A stretch of 64,000 nt of DNA, taken from assembly GCA_933822405.4 (NCBI GenBank), contig CAKOGP040001947.1, forward strand, positions 62,001-126,000. Direction: 5' to 3'. Positions 1-11,398 of the stretch are shown piece by piece (the stretch's first letter is position 1; each line of letters opens with the position of its first letter). The stretch is from Cylindrotheca closterium (taxonomy: Eukaryota > Bacillariophyta > Bacillariophyceae > Bacillariales > Bacillariaceae). The notes under the pieces are model-generated. The model did not search any database, was not told where the DNA came from, and was given only the letters and a program-made list of their open reading frames with translations. Made by a program: the position numbers and the translations under genes.

Positions 1-409
1 GGTGGGAATTGAATTTACCAAAAAGCGCAACATTTATCCCACCAAAAAGGCTCATGCCTTGATGGAATATGCCAAACAAGAAAAAAGTAACGACGTTGCC
101 AATCAAATGATGGAAGAAATGTTTCAACGGTACTTTGAAAAGGGAGACAATATCAATTCGGAAGACGTCTTGTCCGAGATTGCCACCAAGGTTGGAATTG
201 ATGAGGCAGCTGCTAAGGAAGCCGTGAAGGATGACAAGTACCTTTATGAAGTCAATGAAAAGGACAAGCTATACAAGCAACAAATGCGGATCTCGGGTGT
301 TCCATACTTTCTGATTGATCGTAAGGATGGTCAGCGTCCTATTGGATTTTCTGGTGCTCAACCCATTGATATCATGGCCGAGCAACTGGAAGAGGCTACC
401 GAAGAGTAG
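1..409 (+). CDS. FrnE-like DsbA-family thiol oxidoreductase, 3' part
   Basis: The reading frame is open from the left edge and stops at TAG 407-409, so only the last about 135 residues are seen and the true start lies outside the window. The sequence has an all-helical insert followed by ISGVPYFLID, the cis-proline loop of thioredoxin-fold DsbA proteins, then GFSGAQP, matching the end of the FrnE subgroup (S/GGAQP). Known members are thiol-disulfide oxidoreductases or isomerases with a CxxC motif near the N terminus; that motif would be upstream and cannot be checked. No C-terminal targeting or retention signal is visible (it ends in an acidic EEATEE tail), so the cell compartment is unknown. 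Family call is firm, substrate unknown. Confidence 0.8.
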   Translation, partial: VGIEFTKKRNIYPTKKAHALMEYAKQEKSNDVANQMMEEMFQRYFEKGDNINSEDVLSEIATKVGIDEAAAKEAVKDDKYLYEVNEKDKLYKQQMRISGVPYFLIDRKDGQRPIGFSGAQPIDIMAEQLEEATEE

Positions 410-1338
410 GAGACGATCATGTTATGAAATGAAACATCATCCAAAAAAGAAGCACCAGGCTGTACAAGCAAGAGAAACCTACAAGACTACCTTTTCAATC
501 GTTCCATGGAACAGTTAATGACCGCTGTGATAGTCCTTCAATTGATTGAAGGATACCATCTTTTGCGCGACACATTGTCACATGGATATTGGATTGAAGG
601 ATTTTGTTGTGGGTGGATTCTTCTGTACCGGTGCGTTGCCACCGCTCTTCTAAATGAAACTAGTGTTAGTTAAAATGTGTTTTTCAAATAGCGAAAGACC
701 GAATCACTTCTTGACCAACTACAGTACGAGTGGTCTTTTTCTCAGCTAGCTAATGGCGACGAGGTGTTCTGGTACTGTTTACTATGATGATCGATGTATT
801 AGCATTATGACCAGACAGGCTTTCGAGTTGAGGCATCGGATCTCTATTTAATGATCTGATCTTCGTTTGATGACTAAGAGTAATAATGCATTCGTTTTAC
901 AATACTGTATGGTACCTGGTACCTGGTACCTGGTAGTAAGCAGAGATCGTATCGTGCCAAAACTATCCTGTACACGCACTGGGGAACAATATGCGGTAAT
1001 TCATTTTCCTAGCGCCAATACAATTGACCTGGCGAGACCACCAACCAGCCTATCATCATTTAGGGAGTTTGGGATGATTGATTAGTTCTGTCAAATGCTG
1101 CTCGGACAACTTTGATCACTTCGAAGAAAAGCTAAATTCATAGGTGCCATAAATGCGCAGATGGATTGCTGGTTTGGATTTATGGGACTACAGAAAACCT
1201 TATATTCTCAACGGAGCCACAGAAAGAGGCAATAAGATCTTATCTTGAGAGAAGAATAGAATCATCTCATAAAAGTGCACAGGCTCACCATCATCATATC
1301 ACGATCCCAACCATATTGGGGTTGAGTGAAAACGTGCA
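410..1338. other. Intergenic region, no gene seen
   Basis: Only short, non-conserved open frames are present. At 911-933 there is a tandem run of the heptamer GGTACCT (three copies). The 3' half must contain the promoter of the peroxidase fusion gene, but no recognisable core element could be assigned. Confidence 0.5.
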
Positions 1339-4300
1339 ATGGTGCTCCTTTCACAATGCACGACAATACTGCTCTCATGCCTATTAGCAACTGCATCATG
1401 GCTACCATCGGCGCAAGCCTTCAAGGGCATGCCCGTGACCTTTCATGAATATCAGTATTCAGGTGAAAACAATAATCCAGAGAATCCTACCTTTGGCATT
1501 GCTGGTACTCCTCGGGTCCGCCAAATGCCTCCTGGGCGAGGTGCCTTTTTGGATGACGCCGGTAATACACCATTCTCAGAAGAGAACAGTGATCTTCCCT
1601 CGGCCCGCCGCATCATGGAAGAACTCTTTCGGAAACCCATTCCGACTCAAACCTCTGCCTTGCGATGCGAATTGCTCTTGTATTTTGGTTTGTTGATTCA
1701 AGTGGATACCATGAAGATGGGCTCCAATAGCAGCGAACCCTTTCATATTCCCTGCGATGGACAATTGGAAGATGCCATGTTTTGTCCCGCTACAGGAAAC
1801 TCGTATTGCGCCAGCAATGGGGGCTATGACACTACATCACCACCACCTGCTCAAACCAACGTCTTTCGGGCCGAACACGAGATTGTGGATGGACAACGTG
1901 CTACGATGAATGGAAATACAGCCTTTTTGGACATGAGCTTTCTCTATGGTGGCTCCAAGGATCAAGCCGACAAGATTCGTTCCTTTGTAGGTGGTCAGTT
2001 GGATTTGGTGGACAATGGAGCTGGACTTTTGCCAAGAGATTCAACGGTCCTCAGCCACATGAACACTCTTCCTACTTTGTATTCCCTCATTGTGGTCTTT
2101 ATGCGGTTTCACAATTATGTCGCCAAATACACCATGGAAGAGAACCCAAACTTTACGGACGAACAAATCTACAACTCGGCCCGCAACTATGTCATTGGCA
2201 CCTATCAAAAGATGGTTCTCAACAATTACTTTCCTGCCATTACTGGCGATACCTTGGGTGTCTACAGGGGATATGATCCTTCCGTCAATCCTGCCGTCGA
2301 CGAGTTCTTTGCCACGGTCAGTTACCGATATGCCCACACGGAGCAACCGTCCGTCATTCGCTTGATGGATCCCAACTATGTGCCCACCGCGGCGGACCCC
2401 ATCTTTTTGCGGGATGCTTTCACTCCAAAACAACCCGACGGCATTGCAAAGATGGTGACCGATCTATCCGAAGGGATTGAAAATGTGTTGCGAGGAGCAA
2501 CCTTTACTCCCAAGAAACCCTACGATACCTATTTTGTGGACGATTTGAATCTCTTCACTCCGACCACTGTCTTGGACATTCAACGATCTCGCGATGTAGG
2601 AATTCCTCCCTACAATGAAGTCCGACGCAGGATGGGGTTGAAACCAGCCGAAAGTATTTACGAGCTGGTCATGTCGAATAAATTTGGAATTTCCTACGAA
2701 GACTCTTCCGAGCTAGTGGCCATTCTGCAAAATTTGTACAATGACGATGTGGAGAAGGTGGATGCCTACGTTGGAGCACTTTTTGAAGGAGCCGACGAAT
2801 CCACGGGCACCTTTGGTCCTCTCTTTGATAATTCCTTCAAGGATCAGTTCAACCGGATCCGTTTGGGGGATCGTTTCTGGTTCGAAAATGTGTTCTCCGA
2901 AGAAGAGCAGAGTGGGATGCTTACCCTCACGGATATTATCAAACTGGTTTGCGATGGAATGAATCGATTTCCTTGGGACCCGTTTGCTGTCTGGGGTACT
3001 GACATGAACAAGGTAGTCGAAGAAGACTGCGATGAACCAACTCAATTGAATAAAGTCTCCTTGTTGGGGTAAGTTTTGTCGATGGCAGAGTGACGCATAT
3101 GTGGTGGTTTAGGTTTCACGTTCTCACTGAATTGCAATTGTTCGTCTTGCTTTGCTTACTACAGAGGCGGATATACAATGGCCTGGGCTATTTTCCCTCC
3201 TGATCCCACGGCGGAACAGGATTCCGGTGAGGAACCGGGAAGGACCGTCGAAGTTACTTTGACTGCCGAAGAAGGATTTGACGGTGTTGGGTTTATGGGT
3301 GTTGGGTGGAGAGCCCGAACCATGAATGGTGCGGATATCTGGTTCTGCACAATCGACCCAGAAAACTTTGTGGTGACGCCTGGTTCTTGTGATAGCAGAC
3401 AGACCGAGCCTTTTGCCTTCAACTGCTGTGTGGCACGAGGTGCCAATGTGATGCCAAATTGTCTCGGGCTAAGCGATCCAGATTTTTATCCTTTGCAAGT
3501 CGTCGATTGGTGCTTGGACGCGGATCAATCATCAGTCACAATCCGGGCTGATGTTTGTGCTGGAGACGATGTTGGGGGCAAGACTCGCAACTGCTTCCAA
3601 TCCTCCTCGAATGGCGATGGAACTATGAATATGATTGCAGCCTACAATCCTTCCCGAGTGAGACCTCACGGATTTCAACGAAGGACTTCCACCGTAGTTG
3701 ATTTGAAGGCAGGGATTCAAACGGCAGACGAAGGTAACGTTGCTCAAGAAGGATTGATCGCCTATCATGCTATCACAATGCTGGTATTCTGGATGTTCCT
3801 TGCTCCTATTGGCATATTCGTTGCCCGGTACATGAAGACCAAAACTTGGCGTCTCGTGACTCACATTTCCATCATGGTACGTCATTCTCCCAGCTCCAAT
3901 AGCGGTATAGTCATCTCTCAAATTGCGTCTCATATGGTTTTTTCGTTTTGTCTTTCGATAGGGTGCGGTTGCTGGTTTGATGATTCCAATTCTGATTGGC
4001 GTGGAGGCTTCCGTCGGTGCTACGGACAAGTCTCAGGAGCATGCGGTTGTCGGTTTGGGATTGACTGCGGTTGTGCTTCCAATGTTCCTCGCTGGAAGAA
4101 TTCGTCTGTTGAAGCTCCAAGGAGTCAAAGTGGGCAGAAGGACCGCTCGCATTGCATTCGCGTTCCACAAGTATACTGGTTATTTCATTTTGTTTGCCTC
4201 CTGGTATAATTGCTATGCCGGCCTTATTCGAATCTCTCCAGAAGACTCGAACCTCCAACTAGTGCTATTTTCAAGCGTTTCGTTGGGTAAGTTTCAAAGC

Positions 4301-6390
4301 TATAACTTATTGCATTGATGTGCCACAAGGAACAACTCACGCAACTGCCCCAATTACAATTCAAATCGAAAACAGGGTACGACTTTCCAATTTTTGGATT
4401 CATAAAGGACCACCTATTCGTACCATATGTTGCATTGATTTGCCTTACTTTCCTTGCTGCCGAAATCCATAAGCTGCGATTGAATGGGGCATTTCACGAG
4501 AAGAAGCTAAAGGAAGTCAAGGAAGGAAAATCAATCTGGGACGATCAAGACGAGGTCGATTTGTACGACGAAATGACTATGGACAAGTTTTTAGATCTCA
4601 CAAGGCTTGGAAGCAACCTGTGCATCATTGATGGCCGTGTTTTGGATATCAGTGGCTTCGTCGACAGTCATCCTGGAGGAAGAGACATGCTGAAAACTGT
4701 CGCTGGATCGGATATCACTGATGAGATCGCTGGTTTGAGAGATATTGAAGGATTCAGGCATGCTCACAGTTACTTCGCCTTGCAGAGGATGAAAACGCTA
4801 GTGATTGCTGTGCTTGTCGCGGAGGACTTGGAAAAGTACAAGCCTATTCTCATCTCGTCCGCAATTCTAGCTGGAAATACCAATGTCCAGGACACCGAAA
4901 ACCCTGTGCAAACAGTGCAAATCAATTCAATGCCAGTTTTTCGCCGAGCACGTATTCTTGATGTACGGTTTATTACTCCCTTCGAAGAGATTTCAGATGT
5001 CAACAAACCAGTGATAATGTTGTGCCTTGCAGTGCCAAAGGTTGCTGGCTGCATTATTTCAAACGATGGTTTTATTTTACCAAGTGCATGTTTCAAGTTC
5101 CGTGTTGTGAACGCATGGGGATCGACATTTGAAGCCTATTACACTCCCGTGAGGCTATTGAAGGATGGTGTCGACCGAGGTGCACGTAGTAGCGTCAGCG
5201 TGAAAGAGGACGAAAATGTTTACGAGTTTCTGATTAGCTTACGGCCAGGAGGTCAGATTTCTAAGGCATCTTTGGAATGGAAGATCGGGAAGGCACTTGC
5301 AGTCCAAGGACCCAGTGTCAATCCCAAAGTTCTGCAAAGTCTTGTTTCGATCACCTCATCCACAGTGATGACGCTTTTCGCGGCTGGCACTGGAATAGCT
5401 CCAATGCTCCAACTGTTAGACTTTTACACGGAGCCTTCGAGGCGCTCCAGCACCCCGAATATCTTTTTGATATGGGTGTTGAAAGGTCCTGAACACAACT
5501 ACAGCGATTGGCTTGGGTTCGAAGAAAGAGCCAAACAGCTGCAGGGGAAGTTCAAGTGGATTATCATCTACTCTTCTTCGAATTCATCTGATAAGAACAA
5601 AACACAGCGGACGTCGCACACTACCAGCAGGAAGGACGCGAACTCTGGGTCTTTACGAGAATCAGCAATTGCTCCAAGTTCCATTCGCAACCGCGTTTCG
5701 AGGAAAGGGAAAGGAGATTCGAGTGCGTCAGCACCACGCAGCAACCGCTTTTCCCTTGCCAAGTCCCTGCGAAAAGAATCGAGTGATACCAAAATCTCCT
5801 CAGTGGCGGTTCCATCAAAATATGCTTCGAGCGTAGCAGCTTCTAATGGGTTGAAGCTGTTCAAGGGTCGGAATAGAGGAAGTTTGATCGAGCGGATCAG
5901 GAACCACGACCCAACAGCGTTTACACCAACAAAAGCAGATGCTGGTGTTTCGTTTTCTCCTGATCTTAAATTTGATGACGATTTCTGGCGCGTTCATGCA
6001 AATAAGGCCCTTTGTCTTCAACTTGACGAACCATTGGTGTCCAACATTCTCGCCTCGATTGACTACTATTTTGAAATTGAAACCGCAAGAGACTGTGCAA
6101 AAGCAGTTACCGAAGCGCACCAGAAGTCAGATGCCGGTCGTCGCCACGATTCTTCACATACCTCAGAGACGGAGGGGACAAAAACGAAGGAGAAGATGTT
6201 AGCTGACGAAGTTGCAGATGCTTTCCGAGACAGTGGTCATAGTACTGTGAGCTGTGCCCCCGAAGAAATTAAATTCTTTCTTTGCGGAAGTCCAAGATTT
6301 GATTCCAACGTTCGAGACTGGTTGGAATCAAAAGGATGTGACACTGATTCGATCCACAATTTCTACGCCTCTCCCAATGTTCATATTTAA
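1339..6390 (+). CDS. Peroxidase-DOMON-cytochrome b561-cytochrome b5-NAD(P)H/FAD reductase fusion protein
   Basis: Exons 1339-3068, 3165-3876, 3962-4286 and 4376-6390 join in frame (phases 2, 0, 1; GTAAG/GTACG donors) to 1593 residues. Order: signal peptide (1-27); animal-type haem peroxidase domain (about 60-560) with RYAH near residue 330 (proximal His) and LDIQRSRDVGIPPYN near 412; DOMON (about 577-740; GVGW, MNGADIWF); cytochrome b561 (about 774-950) with five visible membrane helices and four spaced His (AYHAI, VTHIS, QEHAV, FHKYTG); cytochrome b5 (about 988-1068) with HPGG and RHAHSYFA; FAD/NAD reductase with AYYTP, GGQISK, GTGIAP near 1261 and CGSPR near 1559. A Ser/Lys-rich insert of about 220 residues splits the nucleotide-binding domain. 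Inferred role: electrons pass from cytosolic NAD(P)H through b5 and the b561 haems to an external DOMON/peroxidase head, as in a dual oxidase built from other parts. Oddity: the usual distal DHD motif appears as IQVDT near 120, so classical peroxidase activity is doubtful. Confidence 0.85.
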
Positions 6391-6737
6391 AAAATAAGCA
6401 TGTGTAAACATAGATATTGCATTTTTAGAAGATCCGAACTTCCTACCTGTATGATCCATTGCATTTTTTTGTCCATCGTGGGTTGAGGTTCGTGGTTTAG
6501 CGCGATGTCTTGACTGCCTGGAAAACTTGACACTCATGGGACATTCTATGGTGCTTCTATTTGCCGTGAATCGAAAATATTTAAGAGGCATTCAGTTTCT
6601 GCACTTATTGCAAGAGTGCTTTTTTGGAATTTCGAACTCTTCCCGCGCGAAGGATTCTTTCTCCAAGACATCGAAACTATCGCATCAAAAATCCATTTTA
6701 TAAAATCCAGTCACTTTGAATACGAAACCAAGGTATC
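6391..6737. other. Intergenic region between fusion gene and globin
   Basis: This 347 bp stretch separates two genes on the same strand. Nothing coding is seen. It should hold the terminator of the fusion gene and the promoter of the globin gene. Confidence 0.5.
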
Positions 6738-7318
6738 ATGGCAAGCTTGTTGACCTACGGGAATATATCCAATGTTACAGAGAGCTGGGACCATCTTTTA
6801 AGAATTGAGGATTATGAGGAAAAGGCAGGAATTCTGCTTTTCAGAAAGTAAGCTACACTTTTCGTCTGAAAGATTGCAATTGTGCTGCAATACTTCGCTC
6901 GTCGCTGACAACTTCCTGTCTTGTTGATTGCAGATTCTTTGCCTACGAGCCACAAGCACTTAAAGTCTTTGGATTCGAAGCGGGTACAACGCTAGACGAT
7001 GACTTCTTCAAGAATCCAAAGGTCGTTACCCATGCGGTGCAATACACGCGCATGTTGGGCAAGGCTGTCAATTTGTTGGGACCGGACATTGATGTTGTGA
7101 ACGGCATTCTTCATAACTTGGGACAAAAGCATCGCACTGCATACGGTGTAAAGGCTTCGTTTTACTCTCCCATGGGAAAAGCTCTAATTGAAACCCTAGA
7201 AGAGCTCATTGGACCAAAGCATTTTACTGAAGCAGTCAAGGAATCCTGGGTAGAGTGTTTTCAAGCCATGTCCTATGAAATGATCCAGTCCGAGGGTTCA
7301 AGGAGACATAGTTGCTGA
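6738..7318 (+). CDS. Neuroglobin-like single-domain globin
   Basis: Two exons, 6738-6847 and 6934-7318 (GTAAG donor, TTGCAG acceptor, phase 2), give 164 residues starting MASLLTYGNIS. The globin fold is recognisable: distal (E7) His about residue 70 in VVTHAVQYTRMLGKAV, proximal (F8) His about residue 103 in LGQKHRTAYGVK, then MGKALIETLEELIG and a G/H-helix segment with W in ESWVECFQAMSYEM. The 33-residue spacing between the two His and the LGxKHxxxGV motif resemble vertebrate neuroglobin and other hexacoordinate globins. The protein has no targeting signal, so it is probably cytosolic. Ligand binding, O2 sensing or NO dioxygenation are possible roles; which one cannot be told. It lies 347 bp downstream of a haem redox gene on the same strand. 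Confidence 0.85.
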
Positions 7319-7560
7319 TACTGCATTTCTTTCATAGCCATATGAATAATTACATCTTACATGCCCTAGATGTACTTCCGCTGGCTTAACGATGCTACTA
7401 GCGAAATCATCATGTGTCGCCTCAAGAAAAAGAAAAAAGTGGCCAGCACTTACTATCGACTTTGAACTTTTTGACGTTTGTTCACCGCGATGACTGCGAT
7501 GCGAATCATCTTTTTTGCTTCCAGTGGCCGGTCTGTCGACCACACCGTGTAAACCATTTT

Positions 7561-7590
7561 CGTCGCATGATGATGATGATGATGCGACGG
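7561..7590. repeat. Inverted repeat flanking a GAT microsatellite
   Basis: CGTCGCAT and its complement ATGCGACG flank a short run of GAT triplets, able to form a hairpin with an 8-bp stem. It sits about 240 bp downstream of the globin stop codon. Function unknown. Confidence 0.6.
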
Positions 7591-8226
7591 TCATGTAATC
7601 ATATATGTTAGCATAGGAAATATGGCAAAATACATACTGTACAGTATACGGTGATACACAAACATGATTACACGCCATCATCAATTACTCTTCAATGCCG
7701 CATAAGACAGCATCCTGGCTGCCAAGCAACACCCGCAGCAACATTGTAAGACCCGGCGCAGAAACGAATAATTGAGCACAAACTCTGACCAATGGATCCA
7801 GAAGTTACAGTACTGTGCTGCGTGAAAGACAGAAATTGTTGGAGGATAGAGACCATTCTGAGATTCGAGATAGGAATTGGAGAATGGAGCGTCCGAAAAC
7901 TGCTCTTCGAAGACATGTTCTTTTGAACCTGTGTTACTACAATAATAATGTTGGCAACAATAAGTGCAATGATGAGGGAAACAGAAGTTGGAAAATGTCA
8001 CATCATGCCACTATCACTATGTATGAGGCGGCACTCCTCCATCTACCGGTAATCACAAGAACGATGGGAATGGTGCTATTATCGAATTGGTTCACACAAG
8101 TTCACAGGTGGTTGAAAGAAGTGAGGCGAAAAGTCATTTTCGAAGAAATGTCCTACAATAACTTTCCGAGCAAGGACATATCGGGCATGTCATCATTTCT
8201 ATGCTTTGCATGCGTAGAGGTACCAA

Positions 8227-8466
8227 TCATTTCGTCTCGCTGGTCTCTTGGTTCGTGCTCGCTCCTGACCCTTCCACTGCCATGGCAATTGTGAGAAGAA
8301 CGCCCGTCTCCTCGAGGTTTGGAATGATGCTCGTGGCTCCGGTCCTTTCACCATCAGCACGGGGATCCCTTACGACCTCGCTTCCTCGAATCGTACCAAC
8401 AGTTTTGGCGCTGGCAATGCCAATCAGAGCAGTCAAGAACGGAACAGCAATAGAGACGAGCTTCAT
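8227..8466 (-). CDS. Possible small secreted protein, 79 residues
   Basis: The frame starts at an ATG preceded by AACATC. It opens with MKLVSIAVPFLTALIGIASA, a good signal peptide, followed by a short Gly/Thr/Ser-rich tail without a known domain. There is no homology I recognise and no neighbour that supports it. It could be a real small secreted protein, the first exon of a longer gene, or chance. Confidence 0.3.
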   Translation of the reverse strand: MKLVSIAVPFLTALIGIASAKTVGTIRGSEVVRDPRADGERTGATSIIPNLEETGVLLTIAMAVEGSGASTNQETSETK

Positions 8467-9370
8467 GATGTTTGCTTCAACAAAGACGGTTCTCGCTTTT
8501 GTGAGTTGGAGAGACGTTATTGCTTTATTGCAAAATCCAAAGATCGAAAATTTCTTCCGAGACTACAATACAGGTTTTGTGTACATTTTATCAATAGAAA
8601 TGACCCAGTTCTGACGATGCGCCACAGTACTGTACATTGCCACGGGCTTCAGCGTTGGTTGAAAGATCCAAAGATCCAAAAAGTGAGGCTCTAACGCACT
8701 TGGATACCAGGTAAGCGTGTGTTGTACAGGTACTGTATTAATACCTGGTACCCTCTGTGATACCAATGGTATTTTATTTATTTATGCGATGCTTTGGAAT
8801 TCGGAATCTAAGAAATAGAGAAAAGTGAAAAATGAAAATCGACGTGACATCTCCGCTATAATACAAATAATAATGGTACTGCTGTATTGTGTAAGCCTTC
8901 CTCCCTCTAATCACAACTCTTGTATCCTCAGATATGCTGTGCGGCTTGCATCTTTGCTCTCGGTGATCATTGCATCCAAGATTTTGGATGGGCGATGATT
9001 GTCGCAACAATTGACAACGAAAATGTAGACAAATGGTCATGATCGGGCAGGGCATTCAGGACAGTGTGCAACAAGGCAGCCACTTGATAGCATAACAACG
9101 TGAGCTTCGGTGATGCGAGTGAAACAACTTACAGGCATCATTTTTATTATGATTGATTCATTCATTCAAAGTACCGGTACGATATCTTTGGGGATTTCCA
9201 GAAAGCGCGTGCTTTCCTGTTGATGGACGGGCTTTTTATTACAGTACTGTAGAAAACTTGTCATTGCTTTTCGGTTGTCATTTGTTGGGCAATACTTGAA
9301 GCATTGTCTGAACACAGAAGACCTTATCATCAATATCTAAGAGTTTAACACTATCAATATCATCACCACG

Positions 9371-11096
9371 ATGGAGAACACACGATACATGGTAAAGTTA
9401 TCGGACGGAAGAAGCATGAACATTGGAAGCAACCATGGTGCCAATGCCTTTCTCAGAGCAGCCTCCAAAATTGACCACTTCTCGTTTCATGTCAATCAAA
9501 TCAACGGCATTCGACGCAAGAAACGCATCAATGATATCGATTCACACAAAATCATCAAGCACATTGAATTCTTCAACAGCATTGCAAGAGCCGACCCTGA
9601 TCTCTTTCGAGAAAAGGTTCCACAATCCGAAATCAAGTGTTGGTTGGATTTCATTGTGGAATCCATCAAGAAGATGTCGACCGATTCGAAATGGATCAGC
9701 ACTGGACTTCCGGCTTTCCGTGACATTTTTTAACTTTCACATTGTGCCCTATTGTTCGGCCATGCTGTTCCAGTAACGCTTGCCTTTCAAAGTGATTACT
9801 TTCAGGTTTTGGCTGGCTTTATCCGAGCTCGTCCTGATGGTCGATTACCAACCGCCATGGCCGCTGGGATAACATGTGAGAATGTGACCAGCGCTTTTTT
9901 TGACGACAATGGATTCATTTGATAATGTTTGGTCATCCGAAAAAGCCCTCAAGAAATTGGAAGCGACTGGTATCCTCGAAGTGTACTTTCGATGTTTGCC
10001 TGCGATGCAACAACTCGATCATAGAGTCATGGATATACTCATCGAGATTCAGTATTGTCCTATCCTTTTGAACAAAAAGTGCAAGAGAGGGTCACCTTGT
10101 GGAGAGGCTCTGTGGGCAATTCTAGAAGGGAACGATGGTAGGCCAGATCTTATCAAGAAAATGCAAAGGATTCACAAGTTTGTGGAATTGTCAGTCGTCG
10201 ATCCTTTCCGCGTAAGACACGCGACATGCGGTTGCTGCGGCATTGGTGATACATCCGCAGCCTTTCAAAAGTCGTTGATGAAATGCAGCCGTTGCAAAAC
10301 CGCTCTATATTGCTCCAAAGTATGTCAACGATCTCACTGGTCAGAACACAAACTGGTTTGCATTCCCATTGCCGAGGCTAACGAGGACCACAAGAACGCA
10401 AGCGAAACGATCTCTGAGAATTGGATGATCAAGAACTACTCAAAAGTGATGGTTCAGATGATTGTGGAATGTCAGAAGACGGGCCTGAAGATGAAAGATA
10501 TGGTGTTGGAGCTTGACTTTATGGAAAACAAGGACGGAATCATTCCTGCCGTGGAAGATCCAGCTATTTTCAAGATTGCACCAATTCGAACTTATATCGA
10601 AGGGTCTCGGCCAGATGAACTCGATTGGTATGGGAAAAAAGAGAACCAAGAGACCTACGAGCAAAGAATGAAGAGCACCATTTCGTCCTTGACACCAGAC
10701 AAACAAACTACCAAAGAATCTGCTGCTGTCCTTATTCGTTATGCTCGTCGTGTAACTTGCCTCAATCAGTAAGTCTGCCTAACGCCTCGCGGTTTCGATC
10801 CTTTGTATCTTAATAGTTCTGACAAAGATATCTGCTATTTTCCTGCTTGCAGCGATGACAACCTCACAGAGGAGGCTCTTGGTGACTATCGGGATGCTCT
10901 ACAGGGATGTTTTGATCAAGTGGGCGAATCTTACGATGCTGACGGTGACGGCGGCTCAGATGAAGGTGGATATTACTCTGATGATGATGATGATGATGCA
11001 TACGTCTATGGAAATTCCATGGAGGAAATATTGCTCAAGTGTCTATCAAACCCAAGTTCGAATGTGTCAGCAGGTGCTGCATTTGCCTACAATTAA
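9371..11096 (+). CDS. MYND zinc-finger protein (diatom family)
   Basis: I read four exons: 9371-9719, 9774-9875, 9946-10768 and 10853-11096, all frames consistent, giving 505 residues. The two first introns are only 54 and 70 nt; without them the frame has a stop and a shift. The MYND finger lies at about residues 244-285: CGCC, CSRC, YCSKVCQ, HW and HKLVC supply the Cys/His ligands of two zinc ions. Downstream come MVLELDF and YIEGSRPDELDW, which recur in diatom MYND proteins, and an acidic Asp-rich C terminus (about 450-475). The N-terminal half is helical and otherwise unknown. MYND fingers are protein-interaction modules that bind proline-rich peptides; no SET or other catalytic domain is present. 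Partner and process are unknown. Confidence 0.8.
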
Positions 11097-11398
11097 CCGA
11101 CATTGCAGATAGAAAGATTTCAAGTATCTCCAAATCATGGGTGTCTACTATCTTCCCCTCTGCAGAAAGCAACTTGAGGGCAGAGTTAAATTCGCCTGCT
11201 TGTTGCGTTCTTGCACAGTGTTAGCCTATTATAATTGACGATAGTGTATAGATGATAGACCTAAAGAAGATTTCTAGGTCGTTGATTGTACGGCAACTAT
11301 ACGAGTATATGCATCCACGACTTACGAGAGTCTAGTGCTGGAAAGCATGTCTCATAATCTATGTATATGTTCGTGACTATCATTACGTTTATGACAGT
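11097..11398. other. Convergent intergenic region
   Basis: About 300 bp between the ends of the MYND gene and the first metalloprotease gene, which face each other. It should hold both 3' untranslated regions; no other feature seen. Confidence 0.5.

Larger units (their letters stand above)
7319..9370. other. Gene-poor region with palindromic motifs
   Basis: No convincing conserved gene is seen in this 2 kb apart from a weak small secreted-protein candidate (8227-8466, minus). The stretch is rich in short palindromes: CAGTACTG at about 7808, 8625 and 9242 and GGTACC near 8747, plus a GAT-repeat hairpin at 7561-7590. The longer open frames, such as 7815-8294 on the plus strand, begin at non-ATG codons and show no domain. 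Confidence 0.5.

Noticed and set aside
7815..8294. 159-codon plus-strand frame
   Set aside because: Begins at a non-ATG codon, no recognisable domain, and overlaps the signal-peptide candidate on the other strand.
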